Source of the DNA: Ideonella sp.
GTDB lineage: Bacteria; Pseudomonadota; Gammaproteobacteria; Burkholderiales; Burkholderiaceae_C
Assembly: GCA_015075545.1 (NCBI GenBank)
Contig: JABTUC010000004.1
Span: forward strand, 62,001-126,000
Reading direction: 5' to 3'
DNA length: 64,000 bases
Shown here: positions 18,681-27,883 of the stretch, piece after piece
Position numbering within the stretch: the first letter of the stretch is position 1
How the letters are laid out: each line of letters starts with the position of its first letter
Position numbers and translations under genes: made by a program
The notes under the pieces: model-generated
What the model was told of the DNA's origin: nothing
What the model saw: only the letters and a program-made list of their open reading frames with translations
The model's database searches: none

Positions 18681-20246
18681 ATGTACGCCGGCAACCACTT
18701 TGCGCAGCACCCCGAGCGCGCCGTGTTCATCATGGCCGGCAGCGGCGAGACGGTGACCTACGCCGAGCACGAGCGGCGCACCAACCGGCTGGCTCACCTG
18801 CTGCGAGCCGAAGGTCTGCGCAGGCTCGACCACTACGCGATCTTCATGGAGAACAACGCGCGCTACCTCGAGAGCAACGGGGCCGGCGAGCGCAGCGGGC
18901 TGTACTACACCTGCATCAACTCGTACCTCACCGCCGAAGAGGCGGCGTACGTCATCGACAACAGCCGGTCGCTGGTGCTGATCACCTCGGTGGCCAAGCT
19001 GCCGGTGGCGCGCGCCGCGCTGGCCAGGTGCCCGCGCGTCGTGCGCTGCCTGGTGGTCGACGGCGGCGACGCGGTGCGCGCGCTCGACGACCCACGCTGC
19101 GTCGACTTCGCCGAGGCGACCGCGAGGTTCCCCGACACGCCGATCGCCGACGAGTGGCTCGGCACACCGATGCTGTACTCGTCGGGCACCACCGGGCGGC
19201 CCAAGGGTATCATCCGCCCGCTGCCCGAGAACCCGCCGTCGCAGCCGCTGCCGCTGTTCCATTTTCTGAACAACCTGTGGCAGTGCAAGGAAGGCATGCG
19301 CTACCTCTCACCGGCGCCGCTGTACCACGCGGCGCCGCAGGCCAACGTGGCGCTCACCGTGCGCAACGGCGGCACGGTGGTGATCATGGAACAGTTCGAC
19401 CCGGAGCAGTGCCTGGCGCTGATCGAGCAGCACCGCATCACGCACATCCAGCTGGTGCCCACGATGTTCAGTCGCATGCTCAAGCTGCCCGAGGCGGTGC
19501 GCAAGCGCTACGACCTCGGCTCGCTGACGATCGCGGTGCACGCGGCGGCGCCGTGCCCAGTGCCGGTGAAGGAGCAGATGATCGAATGGTGGGGCCCGAT
19601 CGTCCACGAGTACTACGGCGCCACCGAGGGCCTGGGGTTCACCGCCTGCAACAGCGCCGAGTGGCTGGCGCACCGCGGCACGGTCGGCAAGGTGCTGCTC
19701 GGCGACCTGCACGTGCTCGACGAAGCGCGGCAGCCGGTCGCGAAGGGCCAACCCGGCGAGCTGTGGTTCAAGACCGCGACGCCGTTCGAGTACTTCAACG
19801 ACCCCGAGCGCACGCAGGCGTCGCGCTCGGCCGACGGCAGCATGACCACGGTGGGCGACGTCGGCTACCTCGACGACGACGGCTTCCTCTACCTCACCGA
19901 CCGCTCGACCTTCATGATCATCAGCGGCGGCGTCAACGTCTACCCGCAGGAGTGCGAGAACCTGCTGATCACGCACCCGCAGGTGCTCGACGCCGCGGTG
20001 TTCGGCGTGCCCAACGAAGACCTCGGCGAGGAGGTGAAGGCGGTGGTGCAGCCGATGCCCGGCGTGCCGGCCGACGAACAGTTCGAGCAAGCGCTGATCG
20101 CCTTCTGCCGCGACCACCTCGCGCCGATGAAGTGCCCGCGCACGATCGACTTCACCGACGCGCTGCCGCGGCTGCCCACCGGCAAGCTGTACAAGAAGCC
20201 GCTGCGCGACAAGTACTGGCAGGGGCGTGGCAGCCGCATCGTCTAG
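18681..20246 (+). CDS. AMP-dependent acyl-CoA synthetase/ligase
   Basis: A 521-residue ANL enzyme. The P-loop is 'MLYSSGTTGRPKGI', the A5 motif 'YYGATEGLGFT', the hinge region 'GDVGYLDDDGFLYLTDRS', then 'GGVNVYPQECE', and the catalytic lysine lies in 'LPTGKLYKKPLR'. ATG at 18681 is chosen because GGAGGG precedes it by 8 bases; an in-frame start at 18633 would add 16 unsupported residues. It is close to the enzyme at 11054-12550 over the middle ('RKRYDLGS..', 'IEWWGPIV'), so the two are paralogues. It is followed after 103 bp by an oxidoreductase gene on the same strand. Confidence 0.9.
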   Translation: MYAGNHFAQHPERAVFIMAGSGETVTYAEHERRTNRLAHLLRAEGLRRLDHYAIFMENNARYLESNGAGERSGLYYTCINSYLTAEEAAYVIDNSRSLVLITSVAKLPVARAALARCPRVVRCLVVDGGDAVRALDDPRCVDFAEATARFPDTPIADEWLGTPMLYSSGTTGRPKGIIRPLPENPPSQPLPLFHFLNNLWQCKEGMRYLSPAPLYHAAPQANVALTVRNGGTVVIMEQFDPEQCLALIEQHRITHIQLVPTMFSRMLKLPEAVRKRYDLGSLTIAVHAAAPCPVPVKEQMIEWWGPIVHEYYGATEGLGFTACNSAEWLAHRGTVGKVLLGDLHVLDEARQPVAKGQPGELWFKTATPFEYFNDPERTQASRSADGSMTTVGDVGYLDDDGFLYLTDRSTFMIISGGVNVYPQECENLLITHPQVLDAAVFGVPNEDLGEEVKAVVQPMPGVPADEQFEQALIAFCRDHLAPMKCPRTIDFTDALPRLPTGKLYKKPLRDKYWQGRGSRIV

Positions 20247-20349
20247 GAGCTTCGCGACGATGCACGCGGCGCAACGGCTGCCCGAGCGTGCTCGACGATG
20301 TCGCGTCATGTCCGGTGCATCCGGTCACCCACGCTAGGATCGGCAGCCC

Positions 20350-21954
20350 ATGGCTGCCGCGGATCCTCATTCGGTCGATGCCCTGATCGTCGGCGCCGGC
20401 CACAACGGCCTGGTGTGCGCGTGCTATCTGGCCGCCGCGGGCCTGCGCGTGCGCGTGCTGGAGAAGCGCGGCATCGTCGGCGGCGCCGCGGTCACCGAGG
20501 AGTTCGTCCCCGGCTTTCGCAACTCGACCGCGAGCTACACGGTCAGCCTGCTGAACCCGAAGGTGATCCGCGACCTGCGCCTGGCCGAGCGTGGGCTCGT
20601 GATCGTCGAGCGGCCGTTCTCGAACTTCGTGCCGCTGGCCGATGGCCGCTTCCTGCAGTTCGGCGGCGACGCCGACGCCACGCGGCGCGAAGTGGCCAAG
20701 TTCTCGGCGCGCGATGCGCAAGGGCTCGGCGCGTACCACGCACGCCTCGATCGGCTGGCCGACCAGCTCAAGAAGTGGGTGCTGCGCGCGCCACCCAACC
20801 TGGGCGGGCCGCTGGTCGTGCGAGGGCTGCGCGACGCGGCGGCGGCGGCGCGCCTGCTGCTCGACTTCGGCGCGCTGCCCACCGCGGCCAAGCGCGACCT
20901 GATCGATGTGTTCACCAAGAGCGCCGGGCACTGGCTCGACGCGACCTTCGAATCCGAGCCGTTGAAGGCGGTGCTCGGCTGGGACTCGGTGGTCGGCAAC
21001 TACGCCAGCCCTTACGCGGCCGGGTCGGCCTACGTGCTGCTGCACCACTGCTTCGGCGAGGTCAACGGCAAGGCGGGTCGCTGGGGGCACGCGGTCGGCG
21101 GCATGGGGCGCATCACCGAGCTGATGGCCGACGAAGCGCGCGCGCGCGGCGTGCAGATCGACCTCGCGCACGGCGTGCAGCGCGTGCTGGTCGAGCACGG
21201 CGCGGCGGTCGGCGTTCTCACCGATCGCGGCGAGGAGATCCGCGCGCGCGCCGTGGTGTCGAACGTGCACCCGCAGCTCCTGTATCGGCGCCTGATCGAC
21301 GCCAGCGCGCTGCCGGCGGAGTTTCGCGAGGGTGTAGACCGCTATCGCAGCGGCTCGGGCTCGCTGCGCATCAACGTCGCGCTGTCGGCGTTGCCCGACT
21401 TTGCGTGTGCGCCGGGCACGACGCCGATGCCGCACCATGCGAGCGGCATCGTCTTCGCCCCCTCGCTCGCCTACATGGACCGCGCGTGGCTCGATGCGCA
21501 GGCGCTCGACTTCTCGACGCGGCCGATCGTCGAGATGCTGATCCCGAGCGTGGTCGACGACTCGCTCGCCCCGCGAGGCGCGCACGTGGCGAGCCTGTTC
21601 TGCCAGCAGTTCAGACCCGAGGCCGATTGGGATCGGCTGAAGGAGCGTGCGGTGCAGGCGGTGTTCGACGTGGTGCAGTCGCACTGCCCGAACTTCCGCG
21701 CGTCGCTGCTCGGCCACCGCGCGCTGACGCCGCTCGACCTGGAGCGCGAGTTCGGCCTCGTCGGCGGCGACATCTTCCATGGGCAGCTTTCGCTCGACCA
21801 GCTCTTCTCGCTGCGGCCGCTGCTCGGCCACGCGCGCTACCGCGGCCCGTTGCGCGGGCTGTATCACTGTGGGTCGGGTGCGCACCCCGGCGGCGGGGTC
21901 ACGGGGGCACCCGGCCACAACGCCGCAGTCGAAATCAAGCGCGACCTGGCGTGA
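20350..21954 (+). CDS. PYROXD2/CrtI-like FAD-dependent oxidoreductase
   Basis: A 534-residue flavoprotein of the phytoene-desaturase-related family. The N-terminal dinucleotide-binding motif is 'ALIVGAGHNGLVCACYLAAA', followed by 'VLEKRGIVGGAAVTEE'. The C-terminal FAD-contacting segment is 'YHCGSGAHPGGGVTGAPGHN', characteristic of the PYROXD2 branch rather than of carotenoid enzymes. It would dehydrogenate or isomerise a hydrophobic substrate. No carotenoid genes are nearby; the adjacent acyl-CoA synthetase suggests a lipid or acyl substrate, which is inference. Confidence 0.88.
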   Translation: MAAADPHSVDALIVGAGHNGLVCACYLAAAGLRVRVLEKRGIVGGAAVTEEFVPGFRNSTASYTVSLLNPKVIRDLRLAERGLVIVERPFSNFVPLADGRFLQFGGDADATRREVAKFSARDAQGLGAYHARLDRLADQLKKWVLRAPPNLGGPLVVRGLRDAAAAARLLLDFGALPTAAKRDLIDVFTKSAGHWLDATFESEPLKAVLGWDSVVGNYASPYAAGSAYVLLHHCFGEVNGKAGRWGHAVGGMGRITELMADEARARGVQIDLAHGVQRVLVEHGAAVGVLTDRGEEIRARAVVSNVHPQLLYRRLIDASALPAEFREGVDRYRSGSGSLRINVALSALPDFACAPGTTPMPHHASGIVFAPSLAYMDRAWLDAQALDFSTRPIVEMLIPSVVDDSLAPRGAHVASLFCQQFRPEADWDRLKERAVQAVFDVVQSHCPNFRASLLGHRALTPLDLEREFGLVGGDIFHGQLSLDQLFSLRPLLGHARYRGPLRGLYHCGSGAHPGGGVTGAPGHNAAVEIKRDLA

Positions 21955-21991
21955 GACGCGGCCGCCATCGCTACGCCCGCCGTGCCTCGTG

Positions 21992-22687
21992 TCACGGCGC
22001 ATGACCGGCGCAAAGCGCTTCGAGCGCCGCCCGGCGGTGCACGACGTAGAAACCATCCTGGTGGCTCAGGTCGCCCGCCGCGAGCAGCGATGCGAGCGCG
22101 CGGTTCACGTTCTCGCGCGTGGCGCCGACGATCGAGCCGAGCGTCGCCTGCGACAGCCGCACCGGAATGCGCAGGCCCGTGCCGGTCGCCTCGCTGTGTG
22201 CCACGGCCAGGCGCAGCAAGGCCTGGGCGACCCGCGCGCGAATCTCCTCGTGCGCCACGCCGAACAGCGTCTGGCCGACATCGCGCGTCAATGCGCCGAG
22301 GTGCTCGAACATCCGGCGCATCGCGAGCGGGTTGTGCGTGAAGAACTCCAGCAGCGGTTCGCGCTCGATCTTCAGCACCTCGCTGGGCGCCATCGCTTCG
22401 GCGCTGGCGCTGCGCAGTCCGCACGGGTCGAACACGCCGATCTGCCCGAACAGGTCGCCGGGCAGTGCGAGCGTGAAGATGAGCTCGTCGCCGCCGCGGC
22501 CGACGGTGTACTGCTTGAGCTGTCCGCGCGCGACGACGAACATCGCGTCGGCCGGGTCGCCCAGCGCAAACGCGAGCTGGCCGCGCGCGAGCGCGAGCGT
22601 GCGCACCGCCGGCAGCAGCGCAGCGACGCGCGCTGGCGGAAGGTCTCCGAAGACAACGGTCTGCAGTAGGGTATCGATCGGCGCCAC
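21992..22687 (-). CDS. Crp/Fnr-family transcriptional regulator
   Basis: A 231-residue regulator. The cyclic-nucleotide-binding-like domain spans about 12-125 ('GDPADAMFVVARGQLKQY', 'LPGDLFGQIGVFD'). A dimerisation helix and a Crp-type winged helix-turn-helix follow ('LSQATLGSIVGATRENVNRA', about 176-195). No N-terminal cysteine cluster is present, so it is not an FNR oxygen sensor. The phosphate-binding arginine expected in cAMP pockets is not evident. It follows the oxidase gene at 22706-24106 by 18 bp on the same strand, so the two are probably cotranscribed. Confidence 0.88.
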   Translation of the reverse strand: MAPIDTLLQTVVFGDLPPARVAALLPAVRTLALARGQLAFALGDPADAMFVVARGQLKQYTVGRGGDELIFTLALPGDLFGQIGVFDPCGLRSASAEAMAPSEVLKIEREPLLEFFTHNPLAMRRMFEHLGALTRDVGQTLFGVAHEEIRARVAQALLRLAVAHSEATGTGLRIPVRLSQATLGSIVGATRENVNRALASLLAAGDLSHQDGFYVVHRRAALEALCAGHAP

Positions 22688-22705
22688 GCCGACACGATAC
22701 GCGCT

Positions 22706-24106
22706 CTAGTTCGGCGCCGGCACGATGTTCTGGTTGAATCGGAACAGGTTGTCCGGGTCCCACACGCGCTTGAGCGCCGACAACCGGCGGAACTTGGCCT
22801 CGCCGAAGGCAGCGCGCACGCGGCTGCCGTCGGCGTCGCTGACGAAGTTGAGCGACACGTGGCCGGCGGACCAGGGCGCCAGCGCGCGCTCGGTGTGCTT
22901 CACCCAGGCGATGTGGTCGGCGTCGTCGCCGCTCTCCCAACTGCCGTAGCAGTGCACCTGCCACGGGGCGGTGCGGCCACCGAGCGGCGTGGCATCGTCC
23001 GGCACGGCGGCGACCGCGTGGCCACCGGGCTGCAGGATGATGTTCGAGAACGGCGAGGTCGCGCGGTTCGCGCAGGCGATGATCGTGTCGATCGCACCGT
23101 CATCGAGTGCGTGCAAGTTGTCGGAGCGCCAGTAGTTGCGGCGCCCGGGCGGGTTGCCGGCATCGACGAGCGATTGCAGCGCGCAATAAGGCATCGGCTG
23201 CACCCCATCGGCAGCCGGCGCCACGACGCGGCGCAGATCACCGAGCAACGCCTGGCCGCGTGCGTGGTCAGCGAACCACGCCACGATGATGCCGACGGCG
23301 GGCTGCAGGCGCAGCGCCTCCGGCACGAACGGTGCGGGCGGCGCGACGAGGAAGGCGATGCCGCCGCCCCACTCCGGCGGCGCATCGCGCAGCAGATCGC
23401 GATACGCGCGGCACACGGGCGCGGCATCGGCGCGCGCGAACAGGAGCATGCCGCCCAGCACCATCGGCCCGACCGGGTGCAGCGCGAGTTCGAATTCGGT
23501 GACGACGCCGAAGTTGCCGCCGCCGCCCTTGAGAGCCCAGAACAGCTCGGCGTTCTCGTCCGCACTGGCGGTGATCAGCCGGCCGTCGGCCGTGACCAGC
23601 TCGGCCGACAGCAGGTTGTCGCAAGCCAGCCCGTGCAGCCGCTCGAGCCAGCCGCTGCCGCTGCCGAGGATGAAGCCGGCGATGCCCGTGCTGGTAACGC
23701 GCCCGCCGGTGGTGGCCAGACCGAAGGCCTGCGTCTGGCGATCGAGCTCGCCCCAGGTGAGGCCGGCCTGCGCGCGCACGCGCCGCCCGGCAGCGTCCAC
23801 GCGCACGCCCTTCATGGGCGCCAGGTCCAGCAGGAAGCCGCCTTCGATGGTGGAGTAGCCGGCCACCGAGTGCCCGCCCCCGCGCACCGCAAACGGCACG
23901 CGGTGCTCGCGCGCGAAGTCGACGGCAGCCATCACGTCGGCCGCGCTGGTGGCGCGCGCGATCACCGCGGGCCGCCGATCGAACATGGCGTTGAATGCGG
24001 CCCTGCCGGCGTCGAACCGTGCGCCATCGGCCGCCGTGAGCAGCTCTCCGTGAAAGCGCGAGCGCAGGATTGCGAGATCGACCATGCGCGGCAGGGTAGG
24101 CGCCAC
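22706..24106 (-). CDS. FAD-binding oxidoreductase, berberine-bridge-enzyme type
   Basis: A 466-residue protein. The PP-loop FAD-binding domain has 'VPFAVRGGGHSVAGYSTIEG', where His is the usual site of covalent FAD attachment, then 'TSTGIAGFILGSGSGWLERL' and 'GGGGNFGVVTEFEL'. The C-terminal BBE segment is 'RVWDPDNLFRFNQNI'. The second, cysteine-based flavin link of bicovalent members sits where this protein has 'GSGSGWLERLHG', so mono-covalent attachment is expected. It oxidises an alcohol or sugar with O2 or another acceptor; the substrate is not predictable. The start at 24106 leaves a short leader and could be at 24085. Confidence 0.87.
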   Translation of the reverse strand: MAPTLPRMVDLAILRSRFHGELLTAADGARFDAGRAAFNAMFDRRPAVIARATSAADVMAAVDFAREHRVPFAVRGGGHSVAGYSTIEGGFLLDLAPMKGVRVDAAGRRVRAQAGLTWGELDRQTQAFGLATTGGRVTSTGIAGFILGSGSGWLERLHGLACDNLLSAELVTADGRLITASADENAELFWALKGGGGNFGVVTEFELALHPVGPMVLGGMLLFARADAAPVCRAYRDLLRDAPPEWGGGIAFLVAPPAPFVPEALRLQPAVGIIVAWFADHARGQALLGDLRRVVAPAADGVQPMPYCALQSLVDAGNPPGRRNYWRSDNLHALDDGAIDTIIACANRATSPFSNIILQPGGHAVAAVPDDATPLGGRTAPWQVHCYGSWESGDDADHIAWVKHTERALAPWSAGHVSLNFVSDADGSRVRAAFGEAKFRRLSALKRVWDPDNLFRFNQNIVPAPN

Positions 24107-24309
24107 CGACGTCGCGCGCAGTGCCGTGCGTCACACCCGAAGCCACGACAAGATCCAACCGGGCTTGGCAACGACGGCTCGCTCGCCGTGGCGTTGTTCT
24201 CCCATCCCGACGGCCGCTGCGAGAACGCCTGGAATTCGCTGCAGGTCTGCGCCGGCCGCGGACCACCGACCGTCGAGACCAACGGCGGCAGACGGTCCCG
24301 TCGAAGCCG

Positions 24310-24738
24310 TCACCCGCGCCGTTTGATGGCGGCGAGCTGTTCGCGGATGACACGCTCGGCATCCTCGGGCGGCAGGTCGATGCCGCCCATCAGCGGGCGC
24401 ACTTCGATGCAACAGGGCTGACCGGGAAACGGTGCCGGAAAACGCCGCGCCCAGGCCAGCGCCTCGTCGTGCGAGCGCACGTCGATCAGCGTGTAGCCGG
24501 CAATCAGCTCCTTGCTCTCGGCGAAAGGACCATCCATGACGCGCGGCTGGCCGGCTGCGTCGTAGTGGACGCGAAAGCCCTGGCTGCTGGGCTGCAGGCC
24601 GGCGCCGTCGAGCAGCACGCCGGCCTTGGCCATCTCGTCGTGGAACGCCATCATGCGCGACACCAGCGTCGGATCGTCGGGGGACTCGCCGGCCTCGCTC
24701 ATCGCGTTGGCGCGAACCTGGATCATGTAGCGGGGCAT
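24310..24738 (-). CDS. YCII-related (DGPF-domain) protein
   Basis: A 142-residue protein. It has the family hallmark 'MDGPFAESKELIAGY' in the middle and a ferredoxin-like YCII fold ('PRYMIQVRANAMSEAG' at the N-terminus, 'SHDEALAWARRFP' helix). The closing segment 'VRPLMGGIDLPPEDAERVI' is typical of the larger DGPF proteins. AGGAGACC lies just upstream of the ATG at 24738. These proteins often sit next to ECF sigma factors; none is seen here. The biochemical role is not established. Confidence 0.85.
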   Translation of the reverse strand: MPRYMIQVRANAMSEAGESPDDPTLVSRMMAFHDEMAKAGVLLDGAGLQPSSQGFRVHYDAAGQPRVMDGPFAESKELIAGYTLIDVRSHDEALAWARRFPAPFPGQPCCIEVRPLMGGIDLPPEDAERVIREQLAAIKRRG

Positions 24739-24952
24739 GGAGGTCTCCTGAAGCCGCGGACCTTACACGACGAACGGCGGCGGCGCATTTCGACAAACCG
24801 CTCGACGCCCGCCGGGTCGCGCGACTGCTGGCGGCAGATCTGCAGCGACGAGGCAGGGTCAGCAACCGACCCTTCAGGCTCGACGGCGGAGGCCGACTCG
24901 GTATGCTCCATCGCCGTCGCCGGTCGCACCGTGCGAGTGTTGCACCCGCCCG

Positions 24953-26395
24953 ATGACCGAACCCCAAGCCGCTTCCGCCGCCGCCGACCCGACGCCTGCA
25001 ACACGCGGTGTTCGTTCGTTCTGGCGCGAACTGGCCGACGCCATCCGCGGCACGAACGCCGACTACACCAAGATCCCGCTGCGGCGCGCCGTGCTGCTGC
25101 TGGCGGTGCCTATGGTGCTCGAGCTCGTGCTCGAGTCGACCTTCGCGGTCGTCGACATCTGGTTCGTCGCCAGGCTGGGCCCTTCAGCGGTGGCCACGGT
25201 CGGGCTGACCGAGACCTTCCTGTTCCTGCTGTACGCGATCGGCATCGGCCTGGCGATGGCGGTGACCGCGGTGGTCGCGCGGCGCGTCGGCGAAGGCGAT
25301 CGTGCCGCCGCGGCAGTCAGCGCGGCGCAGGCGGTGTGGCTTGCGGCGCTCGTGTCGCTGCCGTTCGCGGTGGTGAGCGTCGTGTGGGCGCGCGAGCTGC
25401 TGCAACTGATGGGCGCCGACGCGTGGACGCTCACCCACGGCGTGGGGTATCTGCAGTGGATGCTGGGCGGCAACGTCGTGATCCTGCTGCTGTTCGTCTG
25501 CAACGCGGTGTTCCGCGGCGCCGGCGACGCGGCGGTGGCGATGCGCGTGCTGTGGCTGGCCAACGGCCTGAACATCGTGCTCGATCCGATCCTGATCTTC
25601 GGCTTCGGGCCGGTGCCCGCGCTCGGCGTCGAGGGCGCGGCGATCGCCACCGTCATCGGCCGCGGCGCCGGCGTGGCGATGCAGCTCACGATCCTGCTGC
25701 GCGGCAGCCGGCACATTCGCGTGGCCGCGTCGCAGCTCGCGCTCGAGGCGGCCACCTTGTGGAACATCGTGCGCACGTCGCTCGGCGGCATCGGCCAGAT
25801 GATCGTGGCCATGACGGCGTGGATCTTCCTGATGCGCATCCTGGCGGCCATCGGCAGCGAGGCCGTGGCCGGCGCGACGATCGCGATCCGGCTGATGATG
25901 TTCACGCTGATGCCGGCCTGGGGCATGTCGAACGCCGCGGCCACGCTGGTGGGCCAGAACCTCGGCGCCGGCGAGCCCGGCCGCGCCGAGGCCGCGGTGT
26001 GGCGCATCGGCTGGATGAACATGGCGTTCACCGTCGCGGTATCGGTGCTGTTCTTCCTGGTGCCGCGCGAGCTGATCGGCCTGTTCACCGGCGAGCAGGC
26101 GGTCGTCGACGTCGGCGCGCAGTGGCTGCGCATCCTGTCGTACTCGTACTTCGTTTACGGCTGGTGGATGGTCGCGGTGCAGGCCTTCAACGGCGCCGGC
26201 GACACGGTGACGCCGACCAAGATCAACCTCGTGTTCTTCTGGCTGATCCAGATCCCGCTGGCGTGGCTGCTCGCGCTGCAGCTCGACCTGCGGGCCGCCG
26301 GCGTGTTCTGGGCCGTGTTCGTGTCCGAGACCTCGGTGGGCGTGTTCACGCTGTGGCTGTTCACGCGCGGAGGGTGGAAGACGGCGCGGGTCTGA
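24953..26395 (+). CDS. MATE-family multidrug/metabolite efflux transporter
   Basis: A 480-residue membrane protein with twelve hydrophobic helices in two six-helix bundles. The N-lobe begins 'LLLAVPMVLELVLESTFAVV' and contains 'WFVARLGPSAVATVGL', a classic MATE pattern. The C-lobe has 'NAAATLVGQNLGAGEPGRAE' and 'FNGAGDTVTPTKINL'. It exports cationic compounds using H+ or Na+. A non-conserved hydrophilic N-terminal extension of about 45 residues precedes helix 1. No regulator adjoins it. Confidence 0.9.
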   Translation: MTEPQAASAAADPTPATRGVRSFWRELADAIRGTNADYTKIPLRRAVLLLAVPMVLELVLESTFAVVDIWFVARLGPSAVATVGLTETFLFLLYAIGIGLAMAVTAVVARRVGEGDRAAAAVSAAQAVWLAALVSLPFAVVSVVWARELLQLMGADAWTLTHGVGYLQWMLGGNVVILLLFVCNAVFRGAGDAAVAMRVLWLANGLNIVLDPILIFGFGPVPALGVEGAAIATVIGRGAGVAMQLTILLRGSRHIRVAASQLALEAATLWNIVRTSLGGIGQMIVAMTAWIFLMRILAAIGSEAVAGATIAIRLMMFTLMPAWGMSNAAATLVGQNLGAGEPGRAEAAVWRIGWMNMAFTVAVSVLFFLVPRELIGLFTGEQAVVDVGAQWLRILSYSYFVYGWWMVAVQAFNGAGDTVTPTKINLVFFWLIQIPLAWLLALQLDLRAAGVFWAVFVSETSVGVFTLWLFTRGGWKTARV

Positions 26396-26441
26396 AGAGG
26401 GGCTGCGCGCCCATAACGCTTGCTCGAGCATTTCGCCGGCC

Positions 26442-26470
26442 TTGGCATTCGGCTGGCGCCGTGATATTCT
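26442..26470 (+). promoter_or_regulatory. Promoter of the second Phd/PIN operon, probably leaderless
   Basis: TTGGCA (26442-26447) and TATTCT (26465-26470) are separated by exactly 17 bp, a good sigma-70 promoter. The GTG start of the antitoxin is at 26478, seven bases after the -10, about where transcription should begin. No Shine-Dalgarno sequence can fit in between, so the mRNA is predicted to be leaderless. Confidence 0.55.
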
Positions 26471-26477
26471 GGTCAGC

Positions 26478-26774
26478 GTGACTAGAAAGACATCCACAGA
26501 AGCCACCGCACAGCCTCCGCGCAGTCGCTGGCGCCTCCAAGACGCCAAGGCGCGCTTCAGCGAACTCGTGCGCAAAGCGCACAGCGATGGGCCGCAGCAC
26601 GTCACTTTGCACGGCCGCGATGCGGTGGTGGTGGTCGATGCAGACGAATTCAATCGGCTGAAAGGCACGCGAACCGGCGAGTTGCTGATCGAGGCTCTGC
26701 AAGCATCGCCCCATCGCCAGATCGAGATCGAATCTCGCCGCTCGGCGATGCCGGTGCGGGCGGTCAAGCTGTGA
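26478..26774 (+). CDS. Phd/YefM-type antitoxin
   Basis: A 98-residue protein with the Phd core 'SRWRLQDAKARFSELVRKAH' and 'HVTLHGRDAVVVVDADEFNRL'. The DNA-binding N-terminal half precedes a toxin-binding tail. I chose GTG at 26478 because the only upstream in-frame start (TTG at 26442) coincides with the -35 box of the likely promoter. The stop overlaps the start of the PIN toxin gene by 4 bp. The segment is less GC-rich than the flanking genes, as is common for mobile toxin-antitoxin modules. Confidence 0.82.
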   Translation: MTRKTSTEATAQPPRSRWRLQDAKARFSELVRKAHSDGPQHVTLHGRDAVVVVDADEFNRLKGTRTGELLIEALQASPHRQIEIESRRSAMPVRAVKL

Positions 26775-27205
26775 GTGGCTGGCTGCTCGATACCAATGTC
26801 ATTTCGGAGTTGCGTCGACCACGCCCCAGTGCGCGAGTACGACGCTTTGTTGCGGGCCGACGGCTCGAGGACTTGTTCGTCAGCACCGTCACCCTCGCCG
26901 AAATCCGCTTCGGCATCGAGGCCGTCGGCGATCCGATACGCCGCTCCGAGCTGAACGATTGGCTGCTGCACAGAGTGCGGCCCCTGTTCGATCAGCGCGT
27001 ATTGGAGGTTTCCGAGGATGTCATGTTCAAGTGGCGCCTCCTCGTCGAAGAGGGCCGCAAGGTCGGCCATACGTTTTCGCAGCCCGACCTGATCATCGCG
27101 GCAACTGCCCTGCAGCACGGGCTGACGGTCGTGACCCGCGATACCGGCGACTACCAGCGCGCCCGGGTCCCGTTGTTGAATCCGTGGGTCGACGAGGCGC
27201 CATGA
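26771..27205 (+). CDS. PIN-domain toxin (FitB/VapC-like)
   Basis: A 144-residue PIN nuclease. Active-site acids are Asp7 ('LLDTNVISELRRP'), Glu44 ('TLAEIRFGIE'), Asp106 ('FSQPDLIIAATA') and Asp124 ('VVTRDTGDYQ'). The motifs 'TNVISELRRP' and 'TRNTxDF'-like ending place it with FitB-type VapC toxins that pair with Phd or FitA antitoxins. It starts at GTG 26771, overlapping the antitoxin stop (GTGA). It would cleave RNA when unrestrained. It is unrelated in detail to the PIN toxin at 7300-7719, so the window holds two independent modules. Confidence 0.87.
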   Translation: MSGWLLDTNVISELRRPRPSARVRRFVAGRRLEDLFVSTVTLAEIRFGIEAVGDPIRRSELNDWLLHRVRPLFDQRVLEVSEDVMFKWRLLVEEGRKVGHTFSQPDLIIAATALQHGLTVVTRDTGDYQRARVPLLNPWVDEAP

Positions 27206-27218
27206 CTTCGCGCTTGCG

Positions 27219-27875
27219 TCACCGCTTGCGCGCCAGCGTCACGCCGTCGCCCACCGTCAGCAGCACGGTGTCGACGCGCTCGTCGCGCAGCAGCTTGTCG
27301 TTCAGCGCCTGCAGCGCCTGCGTCTCGGGGTCGCTCGACCGCCTGGCCACCGCGCCGCCCCACAGCATGTTGTCGAGCGCGATCAGGCCGCCCGCGCGCA
27401 GCAGTTGCAGGCAGCGCTCGAAGTAGCCGTCGTACTCGGTCTTGTCGGCGTCGATGAACGCGAAGTCGTAGGTGCCGGCCTCGCCGGCCGCGAGCCGCGC
27501 ATCGAGCGTGGCCAGCGCGGGCTGCAGCACCAGCTCGATCTTGTGCGCCACGCCGGCCCGCTGCCAGAACGGTCTGCCGACGCGGGTGAATTCGTCGCTG
27601 ATATCGCACGCCAGCAGATGCCCGTCGGCGGGCAGCGCCAGCGCGACTGCGAGCGCGCTGGCGCCGGTGAAGGTGCCGATCTCGATCGTGCGGCGCGCCC
27701 CGATCAGCCTGGCCAGCAGCGCCAGCAGCGCGCCCTGGTCGGCACCGATCTGCATGCTGGCCAGCGGATGCGAGCGCGTGGCCTCGCGCAGCGCCGCCTG
27801 CACCGGATGCTCGCGCGAATGCGCCAGCACGTAGCGCAGCGCGCGGTCGTCGATCAGCGGCGAGCGCCGCGTCAT
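27219..27875 (-). CDS. Class I SAM-dependent O-methyltransferase (CCoAOMT/catechol type)
   Basis: A 218-residue enzyme. The SAM-binding motif is 'RRTIEIGTFTGASALAVALA', followed by 'LLACDISDEFT', the metal-binding region 'YDFAFIDADKTEYDGYFERC' and 'GGLIALDNMLWGG', all standard for cation-dependent O-methyltransferases. It would methylate a catechol-like hydroxyl. ATG at 27875 is preferred; extending to 27938 adds 21 residues overlapping the neighbouring small gene region. It is convergent with the PIN toxin gene. Confidence 0.88.
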   Translation of the reverse strand: MTRRSPLIDDRALRYVLAHSREHPVQAALREATRSHPLASMQIGADQGALLALLARLIGARRTIEIGTFTGASALAVALALPADGHLLACDISDEFTRVGRPFWQRAGVAHKIELVLQPALATLDARLAAGEAGTYDFAFIDADKTEYDGYFERCLQLLRAGGLIALDNMLWGGAVARRSSDPETQALQALNDKLLRDERVDTVLLTVGDGVTLARKR

Positions 27876-27883
27876 CGCAGCGT

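Noticed and set aside
20152-22056. 634-residue open frame on the minus strand across the PYROXD2-like gene
   Set aside because: Antisense shadow of a conserved oxidoreductase with no family feature.
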